Positions 16,917 through 24,978 of a DNA stretch of 64,000 nt are shown piece by piece. The notes under the pieces are model-generated. The model worked only from the letters and a program-made list of their open reading frames with translations. It ran no database searches and was not told where the DNA came from. Source of the DNA: Streptomyces armeniacus. Lineage in GTDB: Bacteria; Actinomycetota; Actinomycetes; Streptomycetales; Streptomycetaceae. The position numbers were made by a program, and so were the translations under genes. The stretch is from positions 668,369 through 732,368 of the forward strand of contig NZ_CP031320.1 in NCBI RefSeq assembly GCF_003355155.1, given 5' to 3'. Position 1 is the first letter of the stretch. Every line of letters begins with the position of its first letter.

Positions 16917-17501
16917 ATGCGGCAGAACCCGGCCCGGCGCACCGCACTGCTCGACGCCGCCATCGAAGTCCTCGCCCGCGAAGGCTCACGCGGCCTGACC
17001 CTGCGCGCCGTGGACGCCGAGGCGGGCGTCCCCACCGGCACGGCGTCCAACTACTTCGCCAACCGCGCCGAGTTGCTCCGCCAGATCACCGACCGCACCC
17101 ACGAGCGCCTCACCCCCGACCCGGACGCCCTCGCCGCCACCATGCGGGCGCCCGCCGGCCGCGAACTGGTCGTCACCCTGCTGGAACAGCTCCTCGAGCG
17201 CATGCGCGCCGACCGCAGCAGCCACCTCGCCATGCTGGAACTCCGACTGGAGGCCACCCGTCGCCCGGAACTGCGCACGGACCTGACCCGCTCGTTCGCC
17301 ACCACGCTGGAGAACAACATCAGCTGGCACCTCGACTCCGGCCTGCCCGGCGACCGCACCACGGTGCTGCTGCTCTACCTCGGCATGCTCGGCATGATCG
17401 TCGACGACCTCACGGTCCCGGACCTCCTCGCCACACACGACCACCACGCCCTGATCGAGTCCCTGGTCGCCCGCACGCTTCCGGGGGGTGGCGGCGCGTA
17501 G
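16917..17501 (+). CDS. TetR/AcrR family regulator
   Basis: A 194-aa protein. The HTH is at about 8-55 (LLDAAIEVLAREGSRGLTLR then AEAGVPTGTASNYFANRAEL). The ligand domain is helical with a C-terminal LLYLGMLGMIVDDLT. GGAGAGACC lies just before ATG 16917. Divergent placement with the DHFR-like gene, and the palindrome in the gap, suggest local repression of that gene and of itself. Confidence 0.88.
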   Translation: MRQNPARRTALLDAAIEVLAREGSRGLTLRAVDAEAGVPTGTASNYFANRAELLRQITDRTHERLTPDPDALAATMRAPAGRELVVTLLEQLLERMRADRSSHLAMLELRLEATRRPELRTDLTRSFATTLENNISWHLDSGLPGDRTTVLLLYLGMLGMIVDDLTVPDLLATHDHHALIESLVARTLPGGGGA

Positions 17502-17513
17502 TCCGTCCGCCGT

Positions 17514-17690
17514 ATGTCACGTCTGCGCACCCGCGAGGCCGAGATCATCCGGCGGGGGATCCACCTGGCGGCGATGGCCAGCCGTGTCTGACAAGAGCCG
17601 CTGTTCTCCCGCACGTTCGAGGGCCCGGGGCATGCCCTGGCCAAGGACGGCGTACGGGATGCCGTGGCCGCTGACGATCTGCCGTTCTGA
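17514..17690 (+). pseudogene. Short reading frame interrupted by a stop
   Basis: MSRLRTREAEIIRRGIHLAA continues for five codons to a TGA at 17589, and the same frame then reads LFSRTFEGPGHALAKDGVRD and ends at 17690. Both parts have natural amino-acid composition, so this may be the relic of one gene of about 58 codons. I do not recognise the family. Confidence 0.3.
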
Positions 17691-18160
17691 CGAGCCGGTT
17701 CGGCTTGTGGCCACGGAAGCGGTGGAGTAGGCGCGGACGCGTGGTGTGTGCGGCGGCACGCGGTGGGGCGGCACGCGGTGGGGCGACCGCACAACAACCC
17801 TCCGCCGGGGCGGTGTTGCGGGTGGGTCTGATCTGTCCGGCGTACAACCTTTGGGCGGCACTGGGCGCGCCGCAGAGCAGCGCGCACTTCGCGGCGCCGC
17901 TCGCGAAGTAGGGCACACGGGCTCGTTCCCCTGTACTTCACGGTGAGTTCACCGAGATCATCATGGGGAATTCACGCTACTGTCACTGATTCCCCGCAGG
18001 GGGAGGCAACCGTACGGGGGGTCCGGCGCGTCCCCGCGGAAGACCTCTCCGGGCGAGAGCTGCCCGGAGACCGCAGCCGGACTCCGTACGCGCGCGACGT
18101 GTGACGCGCGTAGTCGCGGGTCCGGCGCGCGGAACACGACCAGCAAAAGGGGAACCCATC
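17691..18160. other. Intergenic stretch with a short tandem repeat
   Basis: About 470 bp without a convincing gene. GGCGGCACGCGGTGGG occurs twice in tandem at about 17753-17783. The last part must hold the promoter of the gene at 18161. Confidence 0.4.
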
Positions 18161-18772
18161 GTGGGGATTCGCAAGGGGCACCGCGCCGTGCTCATCGGAG
18201 CGGCGGCGGTCGGCCTGATCGCCGCCGGTTACGGCAGCGCCGTCGGCGTGACGGCGGACCCGTCCGGGGACGGCGCCAGGAACAGCGGTCCGGCAGCCGG
18301 GAGCGGAGAACACCGTACGGCGGCGGCCGACGGCGAGTTCGAGTCGACGATCAAGCTGGAAGACGGCCGCCAGGTCAACGTACGGCTCGTCGAGGGCACG
18401 GGAGTCCAGGAGCGGCACCGCGCCGAGGGCGCGGACACGTGGAGCAAGTGGCAGACGATCTACAAGACCGAAAGCGACCGCTGCCAGGGCGTCGAACTGA
18501 CCGAGTCCAGCGGCACCGTCTCGCTCGTCGCCGACTTCGGCCGCTACTGCTATGACGGCGAGCCCCCGACAGAGTCGGTGGCGGGTGTCGGCCTGGGCGA
18601 CCTCGCCGGCAGCGACTGGGAAATCAACATCACCAAGGACTTCGACGGCTGGCAGGACGCCTCCGTCAGCGACGACGGCGGTCACGTCGTCTTCGTCCGC
18701 AACAGCGACGCGGGCCTGTCCACCCTCCGCTGGGAACAGGGCAAGGGCTTCGGCGAGATCGTCAGGCCGTAA
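18161..18772 (+). CDS. Secreted hypothetical protein
   Basis: A 203-aa protein that I cannot assign. GTG 18161 has AAAAGGGGA 6 bp upstream, and the N-terminus (GIRKGHRAVLIGAAAVGLIA) is a basic region plus hydrophobic core fitting a signal peptide. The mature part has two Cys (DRCQGVEL and GRYCYDGE) that could form one disulfide, and short beta-rich segments such as WEINITKDFDGWQDASVSDD. A 14-bp-stem terminator follows directly. It appears to be a monocistronic exported protein. Confidence 0.75.
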   Translation: MGIRKGHRAVLIGAAAVGLIAAGYGSAVGVTADPSGDGARNSGPAAGSGEHRTAAADGEFESTIKLEDGRQVNVRLVEGTGVQERHRAEGADTWSKWQTIYKTESDRCQGVELTESSGTVSLVADFGRYCYDGEPPTESVAGVGLGDLAGSDWEINITKDFDGWQDASVSDDGGHVVFVRNSDAGLSTLRWEQGKGFGEIVRP

Positions 18773-18792
18773 CGCACCACCCGTAACGCGCA

Positions 18793-18825
18793 GCCGGGGC
18801 GGGCCGTCAACCGGCCCGCCCCGGC
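18793..18825 (+). terminator. Rho-independent-type hairpin
   Basis: GCCGGGGCGGGCCG (18793-18806) and its exact complement (18812-18825) form a 14-bp stem with a 5-nt loop, 20 bp after the stop at 18772. Confidence 0.8.
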
Positions 18826-18832
18826 CGCCCGT

Positions 18833-19319
18833 TCACCCCGCCAGTTCCAGCGCGGCCAGTGCCTCCGGCGCCGGCGCCGTGCCGTCCTCCGTCGCGAGGG
18901 TTGAGGCGCCGCGGCAGGCCGAGTTCGCGGCGGAGCGCGCCGACGGACGAGGTGAACGCCCGGTCCATCGTGCGCAGCAGCAGCTGTCCGCCCAGCCGGT
19001 TGCCGTGCCGCCCGAGTGGCCGCAGGCCGCTGAACACGGGCGGGAAGTCGGCGGTGGGCTGGATGGCTGGAGGTACACACCCAGCGTCGGGATGCGTCGC
19101 GCCTCGCCGAGCGCCGCGCACAGGGGGTGGGTGAGCGTGGACGCCAGCAGTACGTCCGCACCGGCCGCCACCGCGTCCCGTACGCCGTCCGTGAGCCGGG
19201 GCAGGAAGTCCGTGGCCATGCTCCGTACGCGGGCCATGGCCACCGGTACGCTCGCCGCCCGCGCGAGACCCTGCCCGACCTCGCCATGCCGACTACGCCA
19301 GGCAACTCGACTTCGGGTT
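18833..19319 (-). pseudogene. Frameshifted remnant of a family-1 (UGT-type) glycosyltransferase
   Basis: On the minus strand one frame reads DFLPRLTDGVRDAVAAGADV, VLLASTLTHPLCAALGEARR and IPTLGVYLQP; the sense then jumps to another frame that reads ADFPPVFSGLRPLGRHGNRL, GGQLLLRTMDRAF and GALRRELGLP. This order is the N-terminal domain of MGT/UGT-like glycosyltransferases. The nucleotide-sugar binding C-terminal domain is absent, and the frame shifts again before the end near APAPEALAALELAG. It is a decayed fragment, not a working enzyme. Confidence 0.65.
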
Positions 19320-19343
19320 GACAGTCCACACGTGTGAGTGGTC
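19318..19343 (+). promoter_or_regulatory. Promoter and operator of the TetR gene at 19354
   Basis: TTGACA at 19318-19323 is followed after 18 bp by TCTATT at about 19342, and the ATG comes soon after, so the transcript may be nearly leaderless. Between the boxes lie the palindrome CACACGTGTG and the half-site GTGAGTGGTC (19334-19343), which recurs before the next gene at 19975. Confidence 0.6.
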
Positions 19344-19353
19344 TATTAGTCAC

Positions 19354-19923
19354 ATGCCGACCTCACTTCCGCAGCGACAGCTCTCCACCGCCGACGAACG
19401 ACGGAAGACCGTGCTCCGGACTGCGGTCAGCGCGTTCGCCGACCGGGGGTACTTCGGGACGACGACGACGGACGTGGCCAAGCGGGCGGGCATCTCGCAG
19501 GCGTACGTCTACCGGCTGTTTCCGGACAAGGAGACGCTGTTCGCCGCGGTCGTGGAGCACTGCTTCGCCCTGATCCGCGAGAGCTTCACCGATGGAGCCG
19601 CGGCGGCCAGGGGCAGTTCGGCGCAGGAGGTGCTGGACGCGATGGGCGACGCGTACGCCAAGCTCATCGCCGACCGGAGCCTGCTCCTGCTGCAGCTGCA
19701 CGCCCAGTGCGCGGCGGCGTCGGAGCCGGCCATCCGCGAGGTGGTGCGCGGCGGATACGCGCGGCTCGTCGAGTACGTGCGCGGGGTCTCCGGGGCGTCG
19801 GAGGCCGACATCCAGCGGTTCTTCGCCATGGGGACGCTGTGTCATCTGGTGGTCGCCATAGACGCCCACGAGGTCGACGCACCGTGGGCCCGCGCGCTGT
19901 CCGACGGACTCCGCCACTACTGA
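19354..19923 (+). CDS. TetR family regulator
   Basis: A 189-aa protein. The HTH (about 15-60) is TVLRTAVSAFADRGYFGTTT then VAKRAGISQAYVYRLFPDKE. The C-terminal domain contains LLLLQLHAQCAAASEPAIRE, frequent in a TetR subgroup with a TetR_C domain. I choose ATG 19354 because the promoter elements overlap the upstream in-frame ATG at 19318. A true U-tailed terminator follows, then an operator-like palindrome and the Dabb gene at 20033. Confidence 0.88.
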   Translation: MPTSLPQRQLSTADERRKTVLRTAVSAFADRGYFGTTTTDVAKRAGISQAYVYRLFPDKETLFAAVVEHCFALIRESFTDGAAAARGSSAQEVLDAMGDAYAKLIADRSLLLLQLHAQCAAASEPAIREVVRGGYARLVEYVRGVSGASEADIQRFFAMGTLCHLVVAIDAHEVDAPWARALSDGLRHY

Positions 19924-19936
19924 CGGGCTCCGTCAC

Positions 19937-19963
19937 GGGTCCCGGTCGCCGGGGCCCTTTTTT
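19937..19963 (+). terminator. Rho-independent terminator with T6 tail
   Basis: GGGTCCCGG, loop TCG, CCGGGGCCC and TTTTTT. This is one of the few U-tailed terminators in the window; it separates the TetR gene from the gene at 20033. Confidence 0.85.
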
Positions 19964-19974
19964 CGGTCAGGAGA

Positions 19975-19993
19975 GTGAGTGGTCAACCACACA
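19975..19993 (+). promoter_or_regulatory. Operator candidate upstream of the Dabb gene
   Basis: TGAGTGGTCAACCACACA (19976-19993) is palindromic with one mismatch, and its first half GTGAGTGGTC is identical to 19334-19343 in the TetR promoter. This implies that the TetR protein controls both genes. Confidence 0.6.
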
Positions 19994-20032
19994 TTCAACT
20001 GAAAGCGACATCCACTACGGAAAGGAAGACCG

Positions 20033-20449
20033 ATGATCCACCACGGCATCCGCTTCACCCTCAAGCCCGGTGTCACACCGGAACAGCTCGAGGAGGCCCT
20101 CGAAAGCCTGCGCACCCAGGGCCGCACCATCGCGTCCGTGAAGTCCTTCGTCGTCGGCCGCGACTACGGCGGTGACTACGAGTGGGGCGCCACCTTCGTG
20201 ATCGAGGACCTCGACGGATACTGGGAGTACCTCATCCACCCCGACCACCTGCGTACGGACCGGCTCGGGCTGCCGCTGGTCGACAAGTTCACGTCGTTCG
20301 ACATCACCGACGACCCGGACCCGGACACCGGCACGAAGATCGCCGCCCTGCACCAGCGCCGCTTCGACGGCGACGCCGAACTGACGCGGCTCGTCTCGGG
20401 CCTGGGGGAGTACGTGGGCAGCGGGGCCCCGGGGGCGCACGGCGACTGA
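20033..20449 (+). CDS. Dabb-domain (stress-responsive A/B barrel) protein
   Basis: A 138-aa protein with the ferredoxin-like dimeric barrel pattern: a first strand HHGIRFTLKPG, helix TPEQLEEALESLRTQG, strand IASVKSFVVGRDYGGDYEWG, and the conserved YLIHPDHLRT helix that ends the Dabb core. The C-terminal 40 residues are outside the domain. GGAAAGGAAG lies upstream of ATG 20033. Dabb and related EthD-type proteins include small cyclases and monooxygenases as well as proteins of unknown role; no activity can be assigned. Confidence 0.8.
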   Translation: MIHHGIRFTLKPGVTPEQLEEALESLRTQGRTIASVKSFVVGRDYGGDYEWGATFVIEDLDGYWEYLIHPDHLRTDRLGLPLVDKFTSFDITDDPDPDTGTKIAALHQRRFDGDAELTRLVSGLGEYVGSGAPGAHGD

Positions 20450-20512
20450 CGACAACTCCCCCTGTGAGGGGCGGGCGAGCGGGCGGGCGTACGCAGGGCG
20501 CGGCGCCCGCCC

Positions 20513-20565
20513 GCGCGTTCACGCGTGACGCGGCGCGTCATGCGCGTTCACGCGTGACGCGGCGC
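20513..20565. repeat. 24-bp direct repeat with internal palindrome
   Basis: GCGCGTTCACGCGTGACGCG plus GCGC occurs at 20513-20536 and again at 20542-20565. Each copy contains the palindrome TCACGCGTGA. The pair lies between convergent genes and may terminate both. Confidence 0.7.
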
Positions 20566-20573
20566 CGGCTCGG

Positions 20574-21188
20574 TCACCGCCTGGCGAAGATCTCCCGGAC
20601 ATCGGCCAGATCCTTCTGCCGATCGTCGTCGTCTCCGTACACGCACTCGGCGGCACGGTGCTCGACGACGGCCTCGGGGGTGAACTCGCGCCCCAGGAGA
20701 CAGTCCTGGAGGCAGAAACCGAACCCGGACTCCTCGTACATGTCGAGGCCCGAGCGTTCGCAGTGGGCCATCAGCCCGTCGGCGGGCCGCCACTGCTCGC
20801 CGTCGTACCAGAAGACGCCGCCGGCGTAGTGGATCGTCGCGCCGGTCTCCTCGTCCTTCAGATTCAGCGACTCGTAGTTCTCCGGCCGGTCGCGCACCAG
20901 CCGTACGAGATCCTCGGGCACGCCGTCGTACAGCGACTCCTGGAGGGCGTAGTCCCCCTCCGCGTACAGGTTCAGCGCCGTCTCGTGATCGAAGGTCAGC
21001 AGCAGCACGCGCCCGTCCGGCACGAAGTACCAGACGGCCGACTGGCCGCCGCCGTCATTCCACGCGTACCGGGTGGCGGAGCCCACCTTCCGCGCGGGGA
21101 CGTCGGCCAACTCCCCGGCTATGACCGCCCGCCGCTCCAACTCGTCCACGGGCGTCGCGGCCAGCGCCTTCCACAGCTCTTCACTCAT
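20574..21188 (-). CDS. Hypothetical protein, 204 aa
   Basis: I do not recognise this family. It is a soluble, acidic protein with a Trp/Tyr-rich body (AVWYFVPDGRVLLLTFDHET, NLYAEGDYALQESLYDGVPE, YAGGVFWYDGEQWRPADGLM) and a Cys pair in FGFCLQDCLLG, and no signal or membrane segment. Composition resembles small cytosolic proteins adjacent to toxin-immunity loci, but no toxin neighbour is present, so that is not claimed. ATG 21188 is the first start of the frame. Confidence 0.7.
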   Translation of the reverse strand: MSEELWKALAATPVDELERRAVIAGELADVPARKVGSATRYAWNDGGGQSAVWYFVPDGRVLLLTFDHETALNLYAEGDYALQESLYDGVPEDLVRLVRDRPENYESLNLKDEETGATIHYAGGVFWYDGEQWRPADGLMAHCERSGLDMYEESGFGFCLQDCLLGREFTPEAVVEHRAAECVYGDDDDRQKDLADVREIFARR

Positions 21189-21264
21189 CCCGGGAGGCTA
21201 CAAGCCGCCCAGGGGCACGGCACCGGTGCCTGCGCCTGCGCCTGCGCCGGAGACGCGACAGGCA

Positions 21265-21453
21265 TCACCTCTTCCGCGCCCGGCAGCGCTTCATGAGGGC
21301 GGTGACGGTGTCGTGGTCGGCGTTGCCGTTCAGCGCGGCCAGGAGATCGTCCGGGCACAGCTCGTACAGGTCGCCCCACCACCGGCGCCGGGTGTTGTCC
21401 CAGATGCGATAGCCGCCGGGCACGCCCCTGGCCACGTACCGGCGCCTACTCAC
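21265..21453 (-). CDS. Small conserved-looking protein, 62 aa
   Basis: GTG 21453, with GGAGCAGCC just upstream, gives a basic 62-aa protein: RYVARGVPGGYRIWDNTRRR, WWGDLYELCPDDLLAALNGN and a basic C-terminal helix. The RIWDN..RRWWG..YEL pattern looks like a small folded protein rather than chance, and I believe such proteins are frequent in Streptomyces, but no function is known to me. Confidence 0.6.
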   Translation of the reverse strand: MSRRRYVARGVPGGYRIWDNTRRRWWGDLYELCPDDLLAALNGNADHDTVTALMKRCRARKR

Positions 21454-21625
21454 GGCTGCTCCACGGGCGTTGGGCCACCTGGCCAGGTTATCGCTGATAC
21501 CGCCGACGGGGGGCACCGGCGGCGGGCCCGTACCGCCGTACGCCCCCGCCCAGTTCGGCCGGAATTCCACCGCCCGGGTGCCGCGTGCCCGGCGATAATG
21601 GGCGCCGGCTACCGAGGAGTCCCGG

Positions 21626-22786
21626 ATGCCCCCTCGCGTGCACTTCACCACCGCGGATCTGCTCCGCGTCACGATCGCCGAGCGGCCCGACCCGCTCACC
21701 GACGTGATGACGAGCCTGTGCCACATGCAGCGCCGTGACCCCGGGACGGAGCACCTGGAGTGGCAGGCGTGGGCGCGGCCGCGGATCGCGCGCCCGCTGG
21801 GCGTGCTCCGCTCGTTCGTGCACCCGATCGGCTACCCGGACTTCCTGACACCGCTCGGCTGCGACGATCTGGACGCCGGGCTCGACGCGATCCGGTACAC
21901 CCCCACGCCCCGCATGCACGCCGAACTGGAGGACTTCTCCGCCGACTTGCCGGCGCCGTACCGCGACCAGGCCCTCGCCGTCGCCCAGGGCTCGCCCGCC
22001 GCGTTCGACGCGCTGAGCGACGCCGTACGCGCGTACCACCGCGCCGTGCTCGCCCCGATGGAGGACCACGTACGGCGGCGTACGGAGGAGGCGGCGGCCC
22101 GTACGGTCCGTACGCTCGTCACCGAAGGGCTGGACGCGGTCCTGGCCGGGCTGCATCCAGGGCTCCGCTGGGAGGCTCCCGTGCTCGTACTGGACTGCAA
22201 GGACCGGGACTTCGACGTCCGCCTCGACGGACGCGGGCTCCACCTCCAGCCCTGCTACTTCACCCACGAGCCCATGCTCGGGCTGTGCTGCGACGGCCCC
22301 GCGCACCTGGTCTACCCGGTGCGCCACGACGTCGTATGGGACCCGGGCTCCCTGCCGGACGGCGACGGCGACGGCGGCGGCAACTTCGACCGCAACGGCG
22401 ACGATGGCCCGAGGGGCGGCGCCGGTCCGCCCTCACCGGGGCGCAGACGGGCGCTGGTCCTCCGCATCCGCGCGTTCATCCAGCAGCGGCTGCACGATCC
22501 GGAACTGAGCCCGGCGGCCGTCGCGTCCGCCCACCACATCTCGGTCAGCCACCTGCACCGCCTCTTCCAGGAGCAGGGCACGACCGTCGCCGCGTGGATC
22601 CGGCAGCAGCGGCTGGAGGCGGCGAGCCAGGACCTCGCCGATCCGCGGCTGTTCGAGCAGCCGGTCCGGCACATCGCGACGCGCTGGGGCTTCACGCACC
22701 CGGCGGCGTTCAGCCGCACCTTCCGCAACCACTACGGCGTCCCCCCGACCGACTACCGCTGGCGAGCCGAACGGGGGGCGCTGTAG
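21626..22786 (+). CDS. AraC-type regulator with unusual N-terminal domain
   Basis: A 386-aa regulator. The first 230 residues (HFTTADLLRVTIAERPDPLT, GYPDFLTPLGCDDL, and a helical middle) resemble the DUF5937-like part of actinobacterial ArsR-type regulators. The C-terminal 100 residues are instead an AraC HTH pair: IQQRLHDPELSPAAVASAHH, ISVSHLHRLFQEQGTTVAAW and WGFTHPAAFSRTFRNHYGVP. A Gly/Asp-rich linker (DGDGDGGGNFDRNGDDG) joins them. The protein seems to be a domain swap between two regulator classes. ATG 21626 follows an open, GC-rich upstream region of 172 bp. Confidence 0.75.
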   Translation: MPPRVHFTTADLLRVTIAERPDPLTDVMTSLCHMQRRDPGTEHLEWQAWARPRIARPLGVLRSFVHPIGYPDFLTPLGCDDLDAGLDAIRYTPTPRMHAELEDFSADLPAPYRDQALAVAQGSPAAFDALSDAVRAYHRAVLAPMEDHVRRRTEEAAARTVRTLVTEGLDAVLAGLHPGLRWEAPVLVLDCKDRDFDVRLDGRGLHLQPCYFTHEPMLGLCCDGPAHLVYPVRHDVVWDPGSLPDGDGDGGGNFDRNGDDGPRGGAGPPSPGRRRALVLRIRAFIQQRLHDPELSPAAVASAHHISVSHLHRLFQEQGTTVAAWIRQQRLEAASQDLADPRLFEQPVRHIATRWGFTHPAAFSRTFRNHYGVPPTDYRWRAERGAL

Positions 22787-22986
22787 GGCCCGTCCGCATC
22801 CCCCGGTGCGTACGGGCGGGAGGCAGGGGCCCGCCCACCCCCGTACCCCCGAGCGGGCCCCGCGCGCTGTCGCACGTGTGTGCTTCAGTTGCTGTCGATC
22901 CTGCCGCGTACGGGGGCGGCTGTCGTTGGCCGTCAGTCGCGCCCTCTTGACGTTCCCTCTACGGCTGCCCGGCTGTGGCTGTCCGC

Positions 22987-23469
22987 CTACGGCTGTCCGT
23001 CCTCCACGGGGTCCTGGAACAGCGACGGGTCGAACCGCTGCGTCCCCTCGTCGACGGTCCACACGGCGCCGAGCGGCATCAGGTCCTTGATCCGTACGCT
23101 CCTGATCCCCTCGGGCGTAGGGAGGACGACCCTGATGTCCGGGTGGTAGTCGAACAGCACCTGCCGGTCCCTGCCGCACGGTCCGACGGGCCCGCGCCCG
23201 TAGTTCCCCACGGCGACGATCGTGGCCAGCTCCCTGGCCCCGGAGGCGCGGGCGTGCCCGAGAGCGACGAGCTCCGCGCACGGGCCGCCGGTGAAGTGGT
23301 AGACGTTGATGCCGCCGTACATCGCGCCGTCGACGCCCCGGACGGCGGCGCCCATGGTGTGCGCGCCGTCCTCGCCGTCGGTGTTGGCATCGACGATCTG
23401 CCTCGCGAACTCGACGAGCTCACGGTCCTCGGGCGTCAGTTCTCGGCTGGGAATCCGCACGCACGGCAT
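22987..23469 (-). CDS. Cytidine-deaminase-like protein
   Basis: A 160-aa protein with the cytidine deaminase core: HTMGAAVRGVDGAMYGGINV, then FTGGPCAELVALG (the C-A-E zinc and proton-shuttle motif) and GPCGRDRQVLFDYHPD. In classical enzymes the last motif is P-C-x-x-C; here the second Cys is Asp (PCGRD). Substrate is therefore uncertain. ATG 23469 (MPCVRIPSRE) fits the family length; the frame extends to 23604 with low-complexity sequence. Confidence 0.8.
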   Translation of the reverse strand: MPCVRIPSRELTPEDRELVEFARQIVDANTDGEDGAHTMGAAVRGVDGAMYGGINVYHFTGGPCAELVALGHARASGARELATIVAVGNYGRGPVGPCGRDRQVLFDYHPDIRVVLPTPEGIRSVRIKDLMPLGAVWTVDEGTQRFDPSLFQDPVEDGQP

Positions 23470-23663
23470 GCTACGGGCGCCCGCGGCAGCCGCAATCGGA
23501 TTCGTCCCGCGCACGGGGCGGGCGATCGGTCCGCCGGCGGACCCGGACGGTGGTCGAGATGTTGCCGCCCTGATCACTCGCGGCGAGGCTGAGCGGGACA
23601 TCACCGGGTCTCAGCGAGCGCGGACGAGACCGCGCCGCCCGCGGTGGCGGAAGGAGCAGGGCC

Positions 23664-23960
23664 ATGAGGGTCATGCTGAGAGCGTGCTTGGACACGCAGA
23701 TCTCGAACGAAGCGCTGAAGAACGGCACACTGCCGAAGATCATGCAGACGATGACGGAACGCCTCAAGCCGGAGGCGGCCTACTTCGGCCCCAGTGAGGG
23801 TGGCCGGTCCTGCACCTTCGTCTTCGACATGCAGGACAGTTCACAGCTGCCCACCATCGCGGAGCCGCTCTTCGAAGGGCTCGGCGCGAAGATCGAGATC
23901 CAGCCGGTGATGAACAGCGAGGACATGCAGAAGGGCCTCGCCGCACTGCAGAAGGGTTGA
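23664..23960 (+). CDS. Small DUF3303-like protein
   Basis: A 98-aa soluble protein. The ferredoxin-like beta-alpha-beta pattern is visible in MRVMLRACLDTQISNEALKN, YFGPSEGGRSCTFVFDMQDS and LGAKIEIQPVMNSEDMQKGL, which matches small DUF3303-type proteins of actinobacteria. GAAGGAGCAGG is placed well for ATG 23664. It converges with the GntR gene at 23984 with a 23-bp gap. Function unknown. Confidence 0.75.
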   Translation: MRVMLRACLDTQISNEALKNGTLPKIMQTMTERLKPEAAYFGPSEGGRSCTFVFDMQDSSQLPTIAEPLFEGLGAKIEIQPVMNSEDMQKGLAALQKG

Positions 23961-23983
23961 ACAGGCCGCGGCACCGCGGCGGA

Positions 23984-24790
23984 CTACTCGGCTTCGGCCT
24001 CCGCCCCGTCCCCCTCGGGGCGGCTCTCGATCTCCTGCAACGTCACGTGCAGGTGGTGCTCCATCGCCGCGACCGCCTGCGCCGGATCACCGGTCAGCAC
24101 GGCGTCGAGCAGCTCCTCGTGCTCGGTGGCCGAGCCCGCCGGATCGGCGCCGGTGGCGAGGTAGCGCCGGTGGCTCTCCTCGCGGCTCTCGGCGAGTGAG
24201 CGCTCCAGGGCGTCCAGTATCTGGGTCAGGCTGGTGTTGCCCGAGGCCGCCACCAGTGCCTGGTGGAAGGCGACGTCCGTACGTATCCGGGTGGGCATGT
24301 CGAGCGGGTTGGCGCGCTGCTCGGCGATCGCCTCGCGGGCGCGGGCGATGTGCGACCGGGTCTGCGGCTCCTCCGGGCCCGCGATGCGCTGCGCGGCGAG
24401 CCGGGCGCCGTGCACCTCGAGCGCCTTGCGGATCTCGGTGAACTCCATGAGGGCGCGCTTGTCGCGCAGGAACGCGAGCGCGACGAAGTTCTCCACCGGC
24501 AGCGCGTTCGGCGACGCGACGACCGCCGGCTTGCCCTGGCGGCGCTGCACCAGGCCGCGCGCCTCAAGGGTCTTCATCGCCTCCCGGAGGACGACCCGGC
24601 TCACCCCGAACCGCGTCGCGAGCTCACCTTCCGGAGGCAGTTGGTCGCCGGGTGTGACATCGGGGCCGACACACAGCTCCTCGATGAACTCCGCGACCTG
24701 GCTGGTCAGCGACCGTGGCTGGGCGCGCATCGCGCTGCGTCCGGCTGCTGCCGGCTGCCGCGTGGACGCTCCCTCCGCCGTGTCTCCCAA
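23984..24790 (-). CDS. FadR-type GntR transcriptional regulator
   Basis: A 268-aa protein with an N-terminal winged HTH (about 22-95: LPPEGELATRFGVSRVVLRE, LEARGLVQRRQGKPAVVASP) and a C-terminal FCD domain in which the metal-site His residues are DVAFHQALVAASGN and EHEELLDAVLTGD plus MEHHLHVTL. TTG 24790 is the start, with AAGGGG about 8 bp upstream; ATG 24730 is a weaker alternative. It is divergent from the PLP-enzyme/antiporter operon at 25074 and is its probable regulator through the palindrome at 24994. Confidence 0.88.
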   Translation of the reverse strand: MGDTAEGASTRQPAAAGRSAMRAQPRSLTSQVAEFIEELCVGPDVTPGDQLPPEGELATRFGVSRVVLREAMKTLEARGLVQRRQGKPAVVASPNALPVENFVALAFLRDKRALMEFTEIRKALEVHGARLAAQRIAGPEEPQTRSHIARAREAIAEQRANPLDMPTRIRTDVAFHQALVAASGNTSLTQILDALERSLAESREESHRRYLATGADPAGSATEHEELLDAVLTGDPAQAVAAMEHHLHVTLQEIESRPEGDGAEAEAE

Positions 24791-24978
24791 TGCGTTCGCC
24801 CCTTAGTCCGATCGGCCTTCGCACGTGAGCTTACTGAGCGGTGGCGCGGTGCGGGCGCGGTGCCGTACGGGGCTGACGGTTGCTGTACGGGGTCGTACGC
24901 GTTCGTACGGCGTTCGTACGGCGGTCGTGCGCGGTCGTACACCACTCTGACGCGGTCTCGCACATCGTTCGTCCGAAG

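Noticed and set aside
16205..17050. Longer start for the DHFR-like gene at 17050
   Set aside because: It would overlap the divergent TetR gene and the operator; ATG 16804 has a good ribosome site.
17545..17916. Minus-strand 123-codon gene in the gap after the TetR gene
   Set aside because: Arg/Pro/Ala-biased sequence, no ribosome site and no recognisable fold.
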